Shown: positions 22,220-31,122, counted from the stretch's first letter. The stretch: 47,102 nt of DNA from Candidatus Omnitrophota bacterium (GCA_020052645.1 JAGVOQ010000005.1:1-47102), one strand, 5' to 3'. Made by a program: numbers and translations. Notes: generated by a model not told the origin, from the letters alone.

Positions 22220-23212
22220 TTATTTTTCTTTCTTCAATTTTTTATCATCAATCTGAAATCCAAGAGTCAGGCTCATGCCAACAATAAGCTCTTTTACCTC
22301 AGCCAACGATTTTTTACCAAAATTTCTTAAACCTAAAAGCTCGCTCTCAGATCTTCTAACCAAATCGGCGATAATCTTGATATCGGCTTCTCGAAGACAA
22401 TTGGAACTACGCACAGATAATTCAAGCTCCGAAATAGGGAGCCTTAGCTTTTCATATCTCTGGGCTTCCTCAGGAGACATGGATTCTTCCTCTTCCATCT
22501 CTTCCGGAATTTGGCCTAAATTCAAAAATACATCCAAGTGACCCCTTAAGATATTAGCGGCGTACAACATCGCTTCTTTCGGATCAATGGTACCGTTCGT
22601 ATACACCTCGATCAAAAGACGATCGTAATCCGTTTTCTGGCCCACGCGGGTATTCTCAACCCGATACGTTACTTTTTTTATAGGCGAAAAAATAGAATCT
22701 ATGGGAACAGCGCCAATAGCCTGATCTTCCCTCTTATTCATTTCTGAAGACACATATCCGCGACCACGGCCAACTTCAAGTTCAAGATTAAATTTCACGT
22801 CTTTGGTCAATGTCGCAATATGTAAATCAGGATTCAAGATCTCAACTGTTCCATCTGTAATAATATCACGGCCCGTCACTTCCCCTACCTTGTCTTTCTT
22901 AATATAAATCGTCTTGGCAGCGCGAGAGTGCGAACGAAGGATCAAATTCTTTATATTAAGCAACATATCCGTCACGTCCTCAAGAACCCCTTCAAGGGCG
23001 CTAAATTCATGAAGAGCACCACTGATCTTAACGGACGTCACAGCGCTTCCTTCAATAGAGGACAAAAGAACACGACGTAATGAATTCCCTAGTGTCACGC
23101 CGAAACCGCGTTCAAACGGCTCCGCGGTAAATTTCGCAAAGGTTGGCGTATGTGTCGCCTCATCTATCTCTAAAAACTTCGGCAATTGAAAATCTTTCCA
23201 CTTAATTCCCAT
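22220..23212 (-). CDS. rpoA: RNA polymerase alpha subunit
   Basis: 330 residues with both expected domains. The N-terminal dimerisation domain includes EPFERGFGVTLGNSLRRVLLSSIEGSAVTSVKI (split here only by reading). A linker at about 235-250 is rich in Glu (EEMEEEESMSPEEA). The C-terminal DNA/activator-binding domain has LELSVRSSNCLREADIKII and LLGLRNFGKKSLAEVKE. It nucleates RNA polymerase assembly and contacts UP elements. It lies between rpsD and rplQ in the usual alpha-operon order, but the rpsD-rpoA spacer is unusually long (304 bases) because of hairpin elements. Confidence 0.97.
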   Translation of the reverse strand: MGIKWKDFQLPKFLEIDEATHTPTFAKFTAEPFERGFGVTLGNSLRRVLLSSIEGSAVTSVKISGALHEFSALEGVLEDVTDMLLNIKNLILRSHSRAAKTIYIKKDKVGEVTGRDIITDGTVEILNPDLHIATLTKDVKFNLELEVGRGRGYVSSEMNKREDQAIGAVPIDSIFSPIKKVTYRVENTRVGQKTDYDRLLIEVYTNGTIDPKEAMLYAANILRGHLDVFLNLGQIPEEMEEEESMSPEEAQRYEKLRLPISELELSVRSSNCLREADIKIIADLVRRSESELLGLRNFGKKSLAEVKELIVGMSLTLGFQIDDKKLKKEK

Positions 23213-23519
23213 CTGTATTCCTCCTTAATTTTGCCTATGACAGGTACTTTTTCTTTACAAAATTAATCCCGAAATCTACGCAGAAAATATTCCTGCCCAG
23301 CTATGCTGGGCGTGGAAAATTTTCAAATGTTTAGATAAGGGATAACGCTCTTATTCCGCTTTTTAAAATTTCCACGTGGTCAAACAAGGAACAATTTTTA
23401 TTTCTCCCGCAAGCTTCTCAAAAATCTAAAACGTGCTGGGTAAAACTCGTCATTATAACTTGTGAGCGCTAACGCTCCCTGCCTGCCGGCAGGCAGGTAC
23501 AAGTTATTGACTCGTTTTA
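23213..23519. mobile_element. Composite hairpin element(s) in the rpoA-rpsD spacer
   Basis: Right hairpin: TAAAAC (23441-23446), TC, GTCA, TT, ATAACTTGT (23455-23463), a loop containing the perfect palindrome CCTGCCTGCCGGCAGGCAGG (23478-23497), ACAAGTTAT (23499-23507), TGAC, TC, GTTTTA (23514-23519). The foot overlaps the rpsD stop. Just before it is GTGCTGGG, the outer part of the inner repeat found at 8447 and 24667. Further left are GCCCAGC/GCTGGGC (23295-23311) and an imperfect CGTGGAAAATTTT/AAAATTTCCACG (23311-23323, 23365-23376). No cargo gene. The 304-base spacer has no other feature. Confidence 0.7.
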
Positions 23520-24146
23520 TTTCGAATACAACTCAACGATCAGCTGTTCCTGGATCGGCATCTGAATATCATCACGATCCGGCAAACGTAAAACTTTACC
23601 TTTTAAATTTTCAAGATCACCCTCAAGCCATGGAGCAACGCCCCTGTCTTTTGACAATTCAATATTAGCTTTGATTATTTTGCGCGCTCCTTCACGGCCC
23701 TTGATTTCGATCATATCGCCTTCCTCAACAGAAAATGAAGGAATATTGACACGGCGACCATTCACATAAACAGCACCATGCCTAACGAGCTGCCTGGCCT
23801 GCATATGAGACATAGCAAAACAAAGCCTGAAAAGAACATTGTCAAGACGACGTTCTAATTGCTGCAAAAGGACTTTACCGGTAACACCTTTGGATTTCGC
23901 GGCAATTGCAAAATATCTCCTGAACTGGCGCTCCATAATGCCATAAATTCTTTTCACTTTTTGCTTTTCACGCAACTGAAGACCATAGTTGGAAAGCTTT
24001 GCTCCACGCTGTTGACCATGTTGTCCCGGTGGAAATGTACGGCGTGACACGCCACATTTTTCAGTATAGCAGCGCGTGCCCTTCAAGAAAAGCTTCATCA
24101 TTTCTCGACGGCATAAGCGACAACGCGGACCTGTATATTTTGCCAT
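23517..24146 (-). CDS. rpsD: Ribosomal protein S4, zinc-binding (C+) form
   Basis: 209 residues. The N-terminal extension has Cys9, Cys12, Cys26 and Cys31 (RCRLC, RCYTEKC), the zinc-ribbon form found in some bacteria. The S4 RNA-binding domain follows (RRLDNVLFRLCFAMSHMQARQLVRHGAVYVNGRRV). S4 starts 30S assembly by binding 16S rRNA. Gene order rpsM-rpsK-rpsD-rpoA is standard. The stop codon lies in the foot of a hairpin element. Confidence 0.96.
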   Translation of the reverse strand: MAKYTGPRCRLCRREMMKLFLKGTRCYTEKCGVSRRTFPPGQHGQQRGAKLSNYGLQLREKQKVKRIYGIMERQFRRYFAIAAKSKGVTGKVLLQQLERRLDNVLFRLCFAMSHMQARQLVRHGAVYVNGRRVNIPSFSVEEGDMIEIKGREGARKIIKANIELSKDRGVAPWLEGDLENLKGKVLRLPDRDDIQMPIQEQLIVELYSK

Positions 24147-24188
24147 TAAACCTCCCTAACCTTTCACCGCTTAAAAAGACTGTTCACC

Positions 24189-24575
24189 CTACACCCTTCT
24201 GCGTTTCGGTGGACGACATCCATTATGAGGAACCGGTGTTACATCTTTAATCAATTTAATTGTTAAGCCAGCTGCTGCCACGGCTCGTATGGCTGATTCT
24301 CTGCCTGAGCCAGGACCATTAACAAACACTTCAACCTCAACAAGCCCAGCATCTTTGGCCTTTTTAGCGGCATCTGTTGCAGCCACCTGAGCCGCGAAAG
24401 GCGTAGACTTCTTAGAACCTTTAAAACCGACAACGCCCGGGCTTGACCACGATATAACACCGCCCTGACGATCTGTAATCGTCACTATTGTATTGTTAAA
24501 ACTTGCCTGAATATGCACAACACCGCTCGTTGACGTTAATACTTTTTTTCCTTTTCGTTTTGCTTTCTGAGCCAT
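24189..24575 (-). CDS. rpsK: Ribosomal protein S11
   Basis: 128 residues. [28 protein letters not shown] and the conserved C-terminus [18 protein letters not shown] identify S11, which lines the mRNA exit channel of the 30S platform. Ribosome binding site CTCC (AGGAG in the transcript) is next to the left foot of the composite element that separates it from rpsM. Confidence 0.97.
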   Translation of the reverse strand: MAQKAKRKGKKVLTSTSGVVHIQASFNNTIVTITDRQGGVISWSSPGVVGFKGSKKSTPFAAQVAATDAAKKAKDAGLVEVEVFVNGPGSGRESAIRAVAAAGLTIKLIKDVTPVPHNGCRPPKRRRV

Positions 24576-24590
24576 TTATTCTCCTTAAAT

Positions 24591-24738
24591 TTAATGAGCG
24601 CTTCAGTTATGGAACAACGTGAACATAACTGATTTGCGCGAATTCAATCCAGCACTAATTTTTCATAAAAATTAGTGCTGGGTAAGTTCCGGCTAATAAC
24701 TTACATCGCAAGAGCGCTGTAAGTTATGCCGTCACTTA
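24591..24738. mobile_element. Composite hairpin element without cargo (rpsK-rpsM spacer)
   Basis: Left hairpin: TTAAT (24591-24595), GA, GCGC, CAGTTATG (24604-24611), CATAACTG (24624-24631), GCGC, GA, ATTCA (24642-24646). Inner repeat, closed: CCAGCACTAATTTTT (24649-24663), CAT, AAAAATTAGTGCTGG (24667-24681), 15 bp. Right hairpin: TAAGT (24683-24687), TC, CGGC, ATAACTTAC (24696-24704), GTAAGTTAT (24719-24727), GCCG, TC, ACTTA (24734-24738). The last foot contains the rpsM stop codon. It shares its inner repeat with the GIY-YIG-loaded element at 8197, so this is an empty counterpart. Confidence 0.85.
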
Positions 24739-25149
24739 TTTCTTTGCTGCTGCGGCAGGCGCTTTCTTAGGCGCTGCTTCTGCAGCTTTAATAATACCGA
24801 CATTCTTGCGAGGACCTTTACGCGTCCTGGCATTGGTTTTAGTTCTCTGCCCGCGCACAGGCAAAGATTTTTTGTGCCTAAAACCACGATAAGATCCGAT
24901 ATCCATGAGACGCTTGATATTCTGAGAAATCTCGCGCCTTAAATCACCTTCCACGCGGTATCCTTTTTGAATAACCGCCGTGATCCTTGATATTTCTTCT
25001 TCATTCAAATCTTTGGCTCTTTTGGCAGGGTCGATGCCGGCTTCTTTCAATATCTGAGCGGAATTCACTGCCCCGATTCCATAAAGATATCTTAAAGAGA
25101 CATCTATTCTTTTTTCTTTCGGAACATCCACACCTATAAATCTTGGCAT
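24736..25149 (-). CDS. rpsM: Ribosomal protein S13
   Basis: 137 residues. [19 protein letters not shown], the helix-hairpin-helix region [18 protein letters not shown] and [27 protein letters not shown] are typical. It contacts 23S rRNA, L5 and tRNA at the head of the 30S subunit. The tail after ARTRKGPRK is about 20 residues longer than usual and rich in Ala, Lys and Pro ([13 protein letters not shown]). Both flanks carry composite hairpin elements. Confidence 0.96.
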   Translation of the reverse strand: MPRFIGVDVPKEKRIDVSLRYLYGIGAVNSAQILKEAGIDPAKRAKDLNEEEISRITAVIQKGYRVEGDLRREISQNIKRLMDIGSYRGFRHKKSLPVRGQRTKTNARTRKGPRKNVGIIKAAEAAPKKAPAAAAKK

Positions 25150-25160
25150 TTTTATACTCC

Positions 25161-25296
25161 TTCGTGAGCCCTCTACCCTTATGAAATATTTAGAGGGGCG
25201 AATGAACTCCTGATCTTCTTTCCTTGTAACTTTTTTAGATGAAGAGCAGGAGTTAAATTTTCTTGTTTTACCCCTTTCCCTAAAGGATGGGAAAGG
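25161..25296. mobile_element. Composite hairpin element without cargo (rpsM-rpmJ spacer)
   Basis: Left hairpin: TTCGT (25161-25165), GA, GCCCTCTA (25168-25175), TAGAGGGGC (25191-25199), GA, ATGAA (25202-25206). Inner repeat: AACTCCTG (25205-25212) against CAGGAGTT (25247-25254). Right hairpin: CCTTTCCC (25273-25280) against GGGAAAGG (25289-25296), without the TC loops of other copies. The left foot abuts the rpsM Shine-Dalgarno. Stem and foot differ from those at 18718 at several positions, but pairing is kept. Confidence 0.7.
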
Positions 25297-25317
25297 ATGA
25301 TCCCTTTTTAATTATTT

Positions 25318-25431
25318 CTAACCTTGCCTCTGTTTATGTTTCGGGTTTGTGCAAATAACCCTTAATATTCCCTGTCTTTTAATAATTTTACAATGACTAC
25401 AGATTCTTCTTACCGACGCTTTAACTTTCAT
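25318..25431 (-). CDS. rpmJ: Ribosomal protein L36, zinc-binding form
   Basis: 37 residues starting [20 protein letters not shown]. Cys11, Cys14, Cys27 and His32 form the zinc knuckle of the C+ form. The C-terminus NPKHKQRQG is diagnostic. It is the smallest 50S protein. It lies in its usual place between infA and rpsM. The reading frame ends at TAG 25318-25320. Confidence 0.95.
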   Translation of the reverse strand: MKVKASVRRICSHCKIIKRQGILRVICTNPKHKQRQG

Positions 25432-25451
25432 ATTTTTCCCTATTTTTTGCT

Positions 25452-25488
25452 CTTCTATCTTCCAACTTCACTCTTCGATCTTCGTTCT
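25452..25488. repeat. Degenerate heptamer tandem repeat (rpmJ-infA spacer)
   Basis: CTTC recurs at 25452, 25459, 25466, 25473 and 25480, and a weaker CTCT at 25487: exact period 7 with units CTTCTAT, CTTCCAA, CTTCACT, CTTCGAT, CTTCGTT. The array fills the 57-base spacer and ends at the infA stop codon. Confidence 0.7.
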
Positions 25489-25707
25489 CTATTTGCACCT
25501 AAATGTAATCCTGCCGCGAGTCAGATCATAAGGTGATAACTCAATTTTAACTTTATCTCCGGGCAGTATCCTTATGAAATGCATTCTTATCTTGCCAGAT
25601 ACATGAGCTAAAATCTTATGTCCATTATCCAACTCGACGCGAAACATGGCGTTCGGTAAGGATTCCGTTATAACGCCTTCAACTTCTATCGCTTCTTCTT
25701 TGGCCAT
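25489..25707 (-). CDS. infA: Translation initiation factor IF-1
   Basis: 72 residues, the standard length, one OB fold: [20 protein letters not shown], then [32 protein letters not shown] and the C-terminal [17 protein letters not shown]. It binds the 30S A site during initiation. It starts 3 bases after map ends, as in many spc operons. Confidence 0.97.
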   Translation of the reverse strand: MAKEEAIEVEGVITESLPNAMFRVELDNGHKILAHVSGKIRMHFIRILPGDKVKIELSPYDLTRGRITFRCK

Positions 25708-25710
25708 AAT

Positions 25711-26454
25711 TTATTGGGTTAAAATCTTCGGACCATTTTTTAAAACAGCCACCGTATGCTCGAAATGAGCTGAAGGCTTTCTATCCTTCGTCACGGCCGT
25801 CCAGCCATCCTTAAGAACAACAACCTCCCAGCTTCCGGCGTTGATCATAGGTTCAATGGCTAAAACCATACCCGCCTGCAACACGGGGCCTGTATTCGGA
25901 ATACCGTAATTAGGCACCTGGGGTTCTTCATGCAATTCCCGACCTATACCATGCCCGACAAAATTACGGACGACAGAAAATTTATTTGATTCCACGTACT
26001 TTTGCACAGCGTACGAAACATCAAAGAGCTTATTGCCCGGCTTCATTTTTTTGATGGCTTCATCCAAAGACCGGCTGGCCACTTCCATGAGACGCTCTTT
26101 TTGCGCATCAACTTTTCCTGCTGGAAAAGTTTTGGCCATATCCACAAAATAACCCTCAAGCTCGATACCGATATCAAGGCTGACGATATCGCCGGTTTCA
26201 ATCTTACGCGATCCAGGAACACCATGGACAACTTCTTCATTCACTGAAACACAAATATTGCCCGGATAACCCTGATAATTTTTAAAGGCTGACTTCACTT
26301 TAAAACGGGCCATCGTTGAAACAGAGGCTTGATCCAAATCCTGTGTCGTAATTCCCGGCTTAACTAAAGAACTTAAAAGTTCCATGATCTCTGCTAAAAT
26401 GCGGCCTGCTTTATGCATTTTGGCGATTTCATGTTCTTCCTTTATGGGGATCAT
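25711..26454 (-). CDS. map: Type I methionine aminopeptidase
   Basis: 247 residues, pita-bread fold. Metal ligands are seen in GDIVSLDIGIELEGYFVDMAKTF (two Asp), VGHGIGRELHEEPQ (His), AIEPMI (Glu) and SAHFEHTVAV (Glu). It removes the initiator methionine from nascent proteins with small second residues. Its ATG overlaps the adk stop by four bases (ATGA), so the two are translationally coupled in the usual secY-adk-map-infA order. Confidence 0.96.
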   Translation of the reverse strand: MIPIKEEHEIAKMHKAGRILAEIMELLSSLVKPGITTQDLDQASVSTMARFKVKSAFKNYQGYPGNICVSVNEEVVHGVPGSRKIETGDIVSLDIGIELEGYFVDMAKTFPAGKVDAQKERLMEVASRSLDEAIKKMKPGNKLFDVSYAVQKYVESNKFSVVRNFVGHGIGRELHEEPQVPNYGIPNTGPVLQAGMVLAIEPMINAGSWEVVVLKDGWTAVTKDRKPSAHFEHTVAVLKNGPKILTQ

Positions 26455-27098
26455 TTTTTCAAAAGAGCAGGTAGTTTTTTTAAAACAATCTTTAAAACAA
26501 CAAGGGCATCCTGATCGCCCGAGATATTTTCTAGCTTTCCCTGCTTTTTATAATAATTTAAAACAGAGCTCGATTCTTTCAAATAGACGCTTAGTCTATT
26601 TTTTACGGTCTCTTCTTTGTCATCCGGACGCTGAAATAAGGCGACCGAACACTTATCACACATCATATCTTTTTTCGGCGGCATATTCGTCAAATGATAA
26701 TTCACGCCGCACGTGGGGCACACGCGACGACCCGAAAGACGCTGAACAACAACTTTCTCCGAAGTCTCCAAATAAAAAGCCGTATCGATGCCGCCATCTA
26801 AAATTGCATCCAAGGCCTTTGCCTGAGCTTCAGTCCTTGGAAAACCATCTAAAATAAAACCGTTCTTTAAATCCCCAGCGCTTAATCTTTTCTTTGTCAT
26901 CTCCGTTACAAGGGCATCCGGAACCAATTTACCTGATTCCATATATCCTTTGGCTTCCTGGCCTAAAGGCGTATTATTTTTGACCTCTTGTCGTAAAATG
27001 TCTCCCGTAGAAATATGAGCCAACCCTGTTTTTTCGCTCAAAAGTTTTGCCTGTGTACCTTTGCCGGCTCCCGGAGGACCAAATAAAATAATCTTCAT
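26451..27098 (-). CDS. adk: Adenylate kinase with zinc-binding LID
   Basis: 215 residues. The P loop is FGPPGAGKGT, the AMP site STGDILRQE and DGFPRTEAQA, and the long LID carries CPTCG and CDKC, the structural zinc cysteines found in many Gram-positive and other adenylate kinases. It equilibrates AMP and ATP with ADP. Two bases after secY; overlaps map. Confidence 0.96.
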   Translation of the reverse strand: MKIILFGPPGAGKGTQAKLLSEKTGLAHISTGDILRQEVKNNTPLGQEAKGYMESGKLVPDALVTEMTKKRLSAGDLKNGFILDGFPRTEAQAKALDAILDGGIDTAFYLETSEKVVVQRLSGRRVCPTCGVNYHLTNMPPKKDMMCDKCSVALFQRPDDKEETVKNRLSVYLKESSSVLNYYKKQGKLENISGDQDALVVLKIVLKKLPALLKK

Positions 27099-27100
27099 GA

Positions 27101-28447
27101 TTAACGACGCCCTTTAAGTTTTGTAGACTTCAAAAATCCCTCATAATTTCTCATGAGGAGATGAGATTCGATCTGCTTAACGGTATCCAACACAACACCC
27201 ACGACGATCAAAAGACCCGTGCCGCCGAAAAACGATGCCACCAGATACGGGATCTTAAGCCATGCCATAACGATGTCAGGAAAAATAGCAATGAACGCCA
27301 TAAACATAGCACCAGCCAGCGTGATGCGTGTCATAACAAAATCTAAATATTCCGCCGAAGGACGACCGGGCCTAATGCCCGGGATAAACCCGCCATATTT
27401 CTTCATGTTTTCAGAAATATCCAACGGATTAAAAACGATCGCGGTGTAAAAATAACAAAAGAAAATAATCAAAAGTGAATAAACAATCGTGTAGACCCAA
27501 TGGCCTCGCACGAGACTATTAGCAAAATTACGAAATCCTTCGCTCGGTATAAACGAAGCGATCGTTGCCGGAAATAAAATAATAGACTGCGCGAAGATGA
27601 TCGCTATGATCCCCGACTGATCGATCTTTAAAGGGATATACGTGCTCTGTCCACCATACACTTTGCGACCCACAACACGACGTGCGTATTGAACAGGTAT
27701 TTTTCTCTGCGACTGGATCACCATCGTGACCGCGAGAATGACCGCCGCCAATAAAATCAGCATGATCAAAAACACATACGGTTCAAGAGTTCTCTTGGAT
27801 GGCGAATACGGAGAAAATAAAACCCATAATTGATAACCCGCTGAAGGAATTCTCGAAACGATACCTGCGGCGATGATCAAGGAAATCCCGTTACCAATGC
27901 CGCGCTCCTGGATTTGTTCGCCCAACCACATGATAAAGATGGTGCCCGTCGTCAATGTAACGACCGTCAACATCCTAAAACCCATTCCAGGAAATAAAAC
28001 AATGTTCAATCCTTCAGCATGCCCGAGATTCTCCGCCCAGATAGCGATGAAGTAAGCCTGGACGAACGATAAAATTACCGTCCCGTAACGTGTTATCTGG
28101 TTGATCTTCTGATGGCCGGCTTTCCCTTCTTTAGCGATCTTTTCTAATGCAGGGATCACCGCTGTCAAAAGCTGCATAATGATGGAACATGAAATATATG
28201 GCATGATCCCAAGCGCGAATATCGTCATACGACTCATCGCGCCACCGGAAAACATGTTCATAATGCCAAAGAGCGCTCCACCTTCAGTGGATTGTAAACG
28301 TTTAAAAAGCTCAGCTAAAGCGGTTCCATTAATGCCCGGAGTCGGAACATAAGAACCAATGCGATAAACGGCCAAAAGAGCTAAGACCACAAAAATTCTT
28401 TTTTTTAATTCTGGTATTTTAAATGAATTTAATAACGCCGAAAGCAT
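27101..28447 (-). CDS. secY: Protein translocase channel subunit SecY
   Basis: 448 residues with about ten hydrophobic segments. Typical stretches are PELKKRIFVVLALLAVYRIGSYVP, the plug region after it, MLTVVTLTTGTIFIMWLGEQI, NGISLIIAAGI and, near the C-terminus, GFIPGIRPGRPSAEYLD. It forms the inner-membrane channel for Sec-dependent export and membrane insertion. It follows rplO by 7 bases. Confidence 0.96.
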   Translation of the reverse strand: MLSALLNSFKIPELKKRIFVVLALLAVYRIGSYVPTPGINGTALAELFKRLQSTEGGALFGIMNMFSGGAMSRMTIFALGIMPYISCSIIMQLLTAVIPALEKIAKEGKAGHQKINQITRYGTVILSFVQAYFIAIWAENLGHAEGLNIVLFPGMGFRMLTVVTLTTGTIFIMWLGEQIQERGIGNGISLIIAAGIVSRIPSAGYQLWVLFSPYSPSKRTLEPYVFLIMLILLAAVILAVTMVIQSQRKIPVQYARRVVGRKVYGGQSTYIPLKIDQSGIIAIIFAQSIILFPATIASFIPSEGFRNFANSLVRGHWVYTIVYSLLIIFFCYFYTAIVFNPLDISENMKKYGGFIPGIRPGRPSAEYLDFVMTRITLAGAMFMAFIAIFPDIVMAWLKIPYLVASFFGGTGLLIVVGVVLDTVKQIESHLLMRNYEGFLKSTKLKGRR

Positions 28448-28454
28448 TTTCCCC

Positions 28455-28901
28455 TTAAGGCTTCAATATCTCAACCGTGCCGTCAGCTGCCTGAATCTTT
28501 TTTATAGCAGACTCTGTGGCCCTATGGACCTTCACGGTTAATGGTTTAGTCAAAGCTCCATCACCCAACAATTTCACTTTTCGATCTTTGTTTTTTATAA
28601 GTCCTTCTTCAAACAAATTATCCGGCGAAATCGTAGCCCCTTTGGAAAATTTATTTAAGTCACTTACATTGATAATCTGATAAGGATTTTCATTGCGGCT
28701 TGTAAAACCTCTCTTGGGCAAACGTCTGAAAAGCATCATCTGTCCGCCTTCAAACCCGGCACGAAAATGCCGCCCGGCGCGAGAACCTTGACCTTTATTG
28801 CCACGGCCGGAAGTCTTTCCACGGCCTGAACCAACGCCTCGGCCCAATGCCCTTTTCTTTTTATTGGCTCCTTTAGGAGCCCTGATATCAGTGATCAACA
28901 T
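28455..28901 (-). CDS. rplO: Ribosomal protein L15
   Basis: 148 residues. The Gly/Arg-rich N-terminus [19 protein letters not shown] and [18 protein letters not shown] identify L15. Its ATG at 28901 overlaps the end of rpsE by 14 bases. There is therefore no room for rpmD (L30), which normally lies between them. Confidence 0.96.
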   Translation of the reverse strand: MLITDIRAPKGANKKKRALGRGVGSGRGKTSGRGNKGQGSRAGRHFRAGFEGGQMMLFRRLPKRGFTSRNENPYQIINVSDLNKFSKGATISPDNLFEEGLIKNKDRKVKLLGDGALTKPLTVKVHRATESAIKKIQAADGTVEILKP

Positions 28902-29415
28902 CTTCTTTTTCCGTTTTCTGCAACATGGCCTGCTGTCTTAATGAATAAATTTCCAAATCGCGATTAATTGATTTTAAACCCGAAAGCGTCGCCATAATAA
29001 CGTTCATAGGATTGTTGCTCGTTATGCATTTTGTTAAAATATCTTTGATGCCGGCGGCTTCGCATACGGCACGCACAGGACCTGACGCGATGATACCCGT
29101 ACCTTCAACAGCCGGTTTTAAAAGAACGCGCGCGGAACTAAACTCACCAACAACCTCATGAGGAATCGATGTCCCCTGAAGCGGCACGGTCATCATATTT
29201 TTCTTCGCCTGCGAAATTCCTTTTCGAATAGCATCAGCGACTTCGTTGGCTTTTCCTAAAGAAACGCCTACCCTGCCTTTCGTATTTCCAACAACCACAA
29301 GCGCGCTGAAAGAAAGTTTCTTGCCGCCTTTGGTCACTTTGGCCACACGGCTGATCTTAACAACCTTTTCTATCGCCTCTTTCGACTCTGACACTACAAT
29401 AGGTTCTACTCTCAT
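28888..29415 (-). CDS. rpsE: Ribosomal protein S5
   Basis: 175 residues from ATG 29415 ([11 protein letters not shown]). An earlier TTG in the same frame lies inside rplR and has no ribosome binding site, so I use the ATG just after the rplR stop. [37 protein letters not shown] (double-stranded RNA-binding part) and [33 protein letters not shown] are diagnostic. It helps fidelity and mRNA helicase function at the 30S entry channel. Confidence 0.95.
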   Translation of the reverse strand: MRVEPIVVSESKEAIEKVVKISRVAKVTKGGKKLSFSALVVVGNTKGRVGVSLGKANEVADAIRKGISQAKKNMMTVPLQGTSIPHEVVGEFSSARVLLKPAVEGTGIIASGPVRAVCEAAGIKDILTKCITSNNPMNVIMATLSGLKSINRDLEIYSLRQQAMLQKTEKEDVDH

Positions 29416-29416
29416 A

Positions 29417-29776
29417 TTAAAATTGTAAGCCCCCCTTCCGTGCGGCTTCGGCAAATGCTTTTATTCTGCCGTGATAATCATAACCACCCCTGTCAAAAAC
29501 AACCTGGGCGATATTTTTCTCTTTTGCTTTTGAAGCGACGATCTCTCCTAATAACGCAGCGGCCTTAACATTGCCACCATAGGCAAGTTTCGTCCTGAAT
29601 TCCTTATCCGCTGAAGACGCGCTCACAAGAGTAAGGTTTTTAGAATCATCAATAATCTGAATAAATAAATTCTTGAGACTTCGGCGCACATTCAGCCGCG
29701 GCCGTTCAGTCGTCCCGATCACATGTTTTCTTATACGCGTATGTCTTTTTTCTCTTCCTGATATCTTAATCGTCAT
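29417..29776 (-). CDS. rplR: Ribosomal protein L18
   Basis: 119 residues: [46 protein letters not shown], then [28 protein letters not shown]. It binds 5S rRNA in the central protuberance. It sits in standard order between rplF and rpsE. Confidence 0.96.
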   Translation of the reverse strand: MTIKISGREKRHTRIRKHVIGTTERPRLNVRRSLKNLFIQIIDDSKNLTLVSASSADKEFRTKLAYGGNVKAAALLGEIVASKAKEKNIAQVVFDRGGYDYHGRIKAFAEAARKGGLQF

Positions 29777-29811
29777 TTGAATAAATCCTTTTTGTTTCGG
29801 ATGCGCCGTCT

Positions 29812-30351
29812 TTATTTCGTGACAGCTTTACCGACTTTTCTTCTGATACGTTCATCAGAATATCTGATACCTTTGCCTTTATAAGGTTCCGGAGGACAAA
29901 TGCGGCGAATCTTGGCAGCAGCTTCTCCAACCTTTGCTTTATCAATACCCGTAATGGAAATCTCTACCTGCTTAGCAGCATCAATCTTAATGCCTTCAGG
30001 GATATTAAATTCCACGGGATGAGTAAAACCGACATTTAGTTTTAAAATCTTTCCTTGAGCCTGAGCCTTATAACCAACACCTTCTATGATCAAAACTTTA
30101 GTGTAACCTTTTGTAACACCTTCAATCATATTCACCGATAAGGCTCTCATTGTTCCTTGAAGCGCTAAATTCTTTTTCAACGTGTTATCCGCCTTAAAAA
30201 AGAGCTTTCCTTCTTTTTGCTCTACAGTTACCCCAATGGGCAACGGAAGATCCAGTTTTCCCTTAGGTCCTTCAACGCTCAAGAGTCTTTCTTTAAGCTC
30301 GACTTTAGCGTCTTTTACAATTTCAACAGGCTTATTTCCAAATTTAGACAT
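29812..30351 (-). CDS. rplF: Ribosomal protein L6
   Basis: 179 residues made of the two related L6 domains. [13 protein letters not shown] and the conserved C-terminus [21 protein letters not shown] are diagnostic. It binds near the sarcin-ricin loop and factor-binding site of the 50S subunit. Standard spc-operon position. Confidence 0.96.
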   Translation of the reverse strand: MSKFGNKPVEIVKDAKVELKERLLSVEGPKGKLDLPLPIGVTVEQKEGKLFFKADNTLKKNLALQGTMRALSVNMIEGVTKGYTKVLIIEGVGYKAQAQGKILKLNVGFTHPVEFNIPEGIKIDAAKQVEISITGIDKAKVGEAAAKIRRICPPEPYKGKGIRYSDERIRRKVGKAVTK

Positions 30352-30357
30352 AACTCC

Positions 30358-30756
30358 TCACCAGATATAACAAAGCACTTCTCCGCCCATATTGGCAGCC
30401 CTGGCCGCTTTGTCCGTCATAAGACCTTTAGACGTCGTTAAAATAACGAGACCCTTGCCGCGCAAAACTCTTGGGATATTTTTTGAACCTGCGTAAATCC
30501 GCAATCCCGGCCGAGAAACCCTTTTTAGATTAATGACAACCGATTTTTTATTAACGTACCTTAGATAAACCCTCAAAATTCCCTGCTTTGTCGCGTCTTT
30601 AATAACGCGGTAGTTATCAATATAGCCCTCTTCCTTCATAAGGTCGGCGATAGCCGTCAACATCTTGGAATGTGGAATATCCACTTTCTCAAGAAAGGCG
30701 CGAGAACCATTTCTAATCAAGGTCAACATGTTTGCAATTGGATCCGTCATCGACAT
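30358..30756 (-). CDS. rpsH: Ribosomal protein S8
   Basis: 132 residues: DPIANMLTLIRNGSRAFLEKVDIPHSKM at the start, KRVSRPGLRIY in the middle and the signature GLVILTTSKGLMTDKAARAANMGGEVLCYIW. It is a primary 16S rRNA binder and in enterobacteria the spc-operon repressor. Its Shine-Dalgarno is directly followed upstream by a composite hairpin element. Confidence 0.96.
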   Translation of the reverse strand: MSMTDPIANMLTLIRNGSRAFLEKVDIPHSKMLTAIADLMKEEGYIDNYRVIKDATKQGILRVYLRYVNKKSVVINLKRVSRPGLRIYAGSKNIPRVLRGKGLVILTTSKGLMTDKAARAANMGGEVLCYIW

Positions 30757-30768
30757 CTTTTAATCTCC

Positions 30769-30939
30769 TTTAATGAGCACATAACTTATGGAACGCTTGT
30801 CGTAACATAAGTTATTCGTGCGAATTAAACCCTTGACAATTTCTGCGAAATTGTCAAGGATAAGCTCGGACCCATAAGTTATGTCATTTATTTTTTTTAT
30901 CCCTATGCAAAATTTTTCCATAACTTATGTCCTCGCTTA
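30769..30939. mobile_element. Composite hairpin element without cargo (rpsH-rpsN spacer)
   Basis: Left hairpin: TTTAAT (30769-30774), GA, GCAC, ATAACTTATG (30781-30790), CATAAGTTAT (30806-30815), GTGC (30818-30821), GA, ATTAAA (30824-30829). Inner repeat, closed: CCTTGACAATTT (30831-30842), five bases, AAATTGTCAAGG (30848-30859). Right hairpin: TAAGC (30861-30865), TC, GGAC, CC, ATAAGTTATG (30874-30883), CATAACTTAT (30919-30928), GTCC, TC, GCTTA (30935-30939). The last foot contains the rpsN stop codon. This is the most regular empty copy; its inner repeat is a short form of the one holding GIY-YIG genes at 8859 and 15571. Confidence 0.88.
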
Positions 30940-31122
30940 CCAGCTTGCTTTTTTCACGCCTGGAATCTCGCCTTTAGAAGCTAATTCTCTAAAACAAATA
31001 CGGCACAACTGAAATCTTCGATAATAACCACCCGAGCGGCCGCAAAGCCGGCAACGATTGTATTTTCTGGTGGAAAATTTCGGTTTTTTCTTCCAGCGAT
31101 TGATTTGTGAACGTTTTGCCAC
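30937..31122 (-). CDS. rpsN: Ribosomal protein S14, zinc-binding type
   Basis: 61 residues, the short zinc form (often called type Z). Cys24, Cys27, Cys40 and Cys43 (CRLCG, CRICF) hold the zinc; the C-terminus [11 protein letters not shown] is highly conserved. It belongs to the head of the 30S subunit. Standard place between rplE and rpsH. Confidence 0.96.
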   Translation of the reverse strand: MAKRSQINRWKKKPKFSTRKYNRCRLCGRSGGYYRRFQLCRICFRELASKGEIPGVKKASW

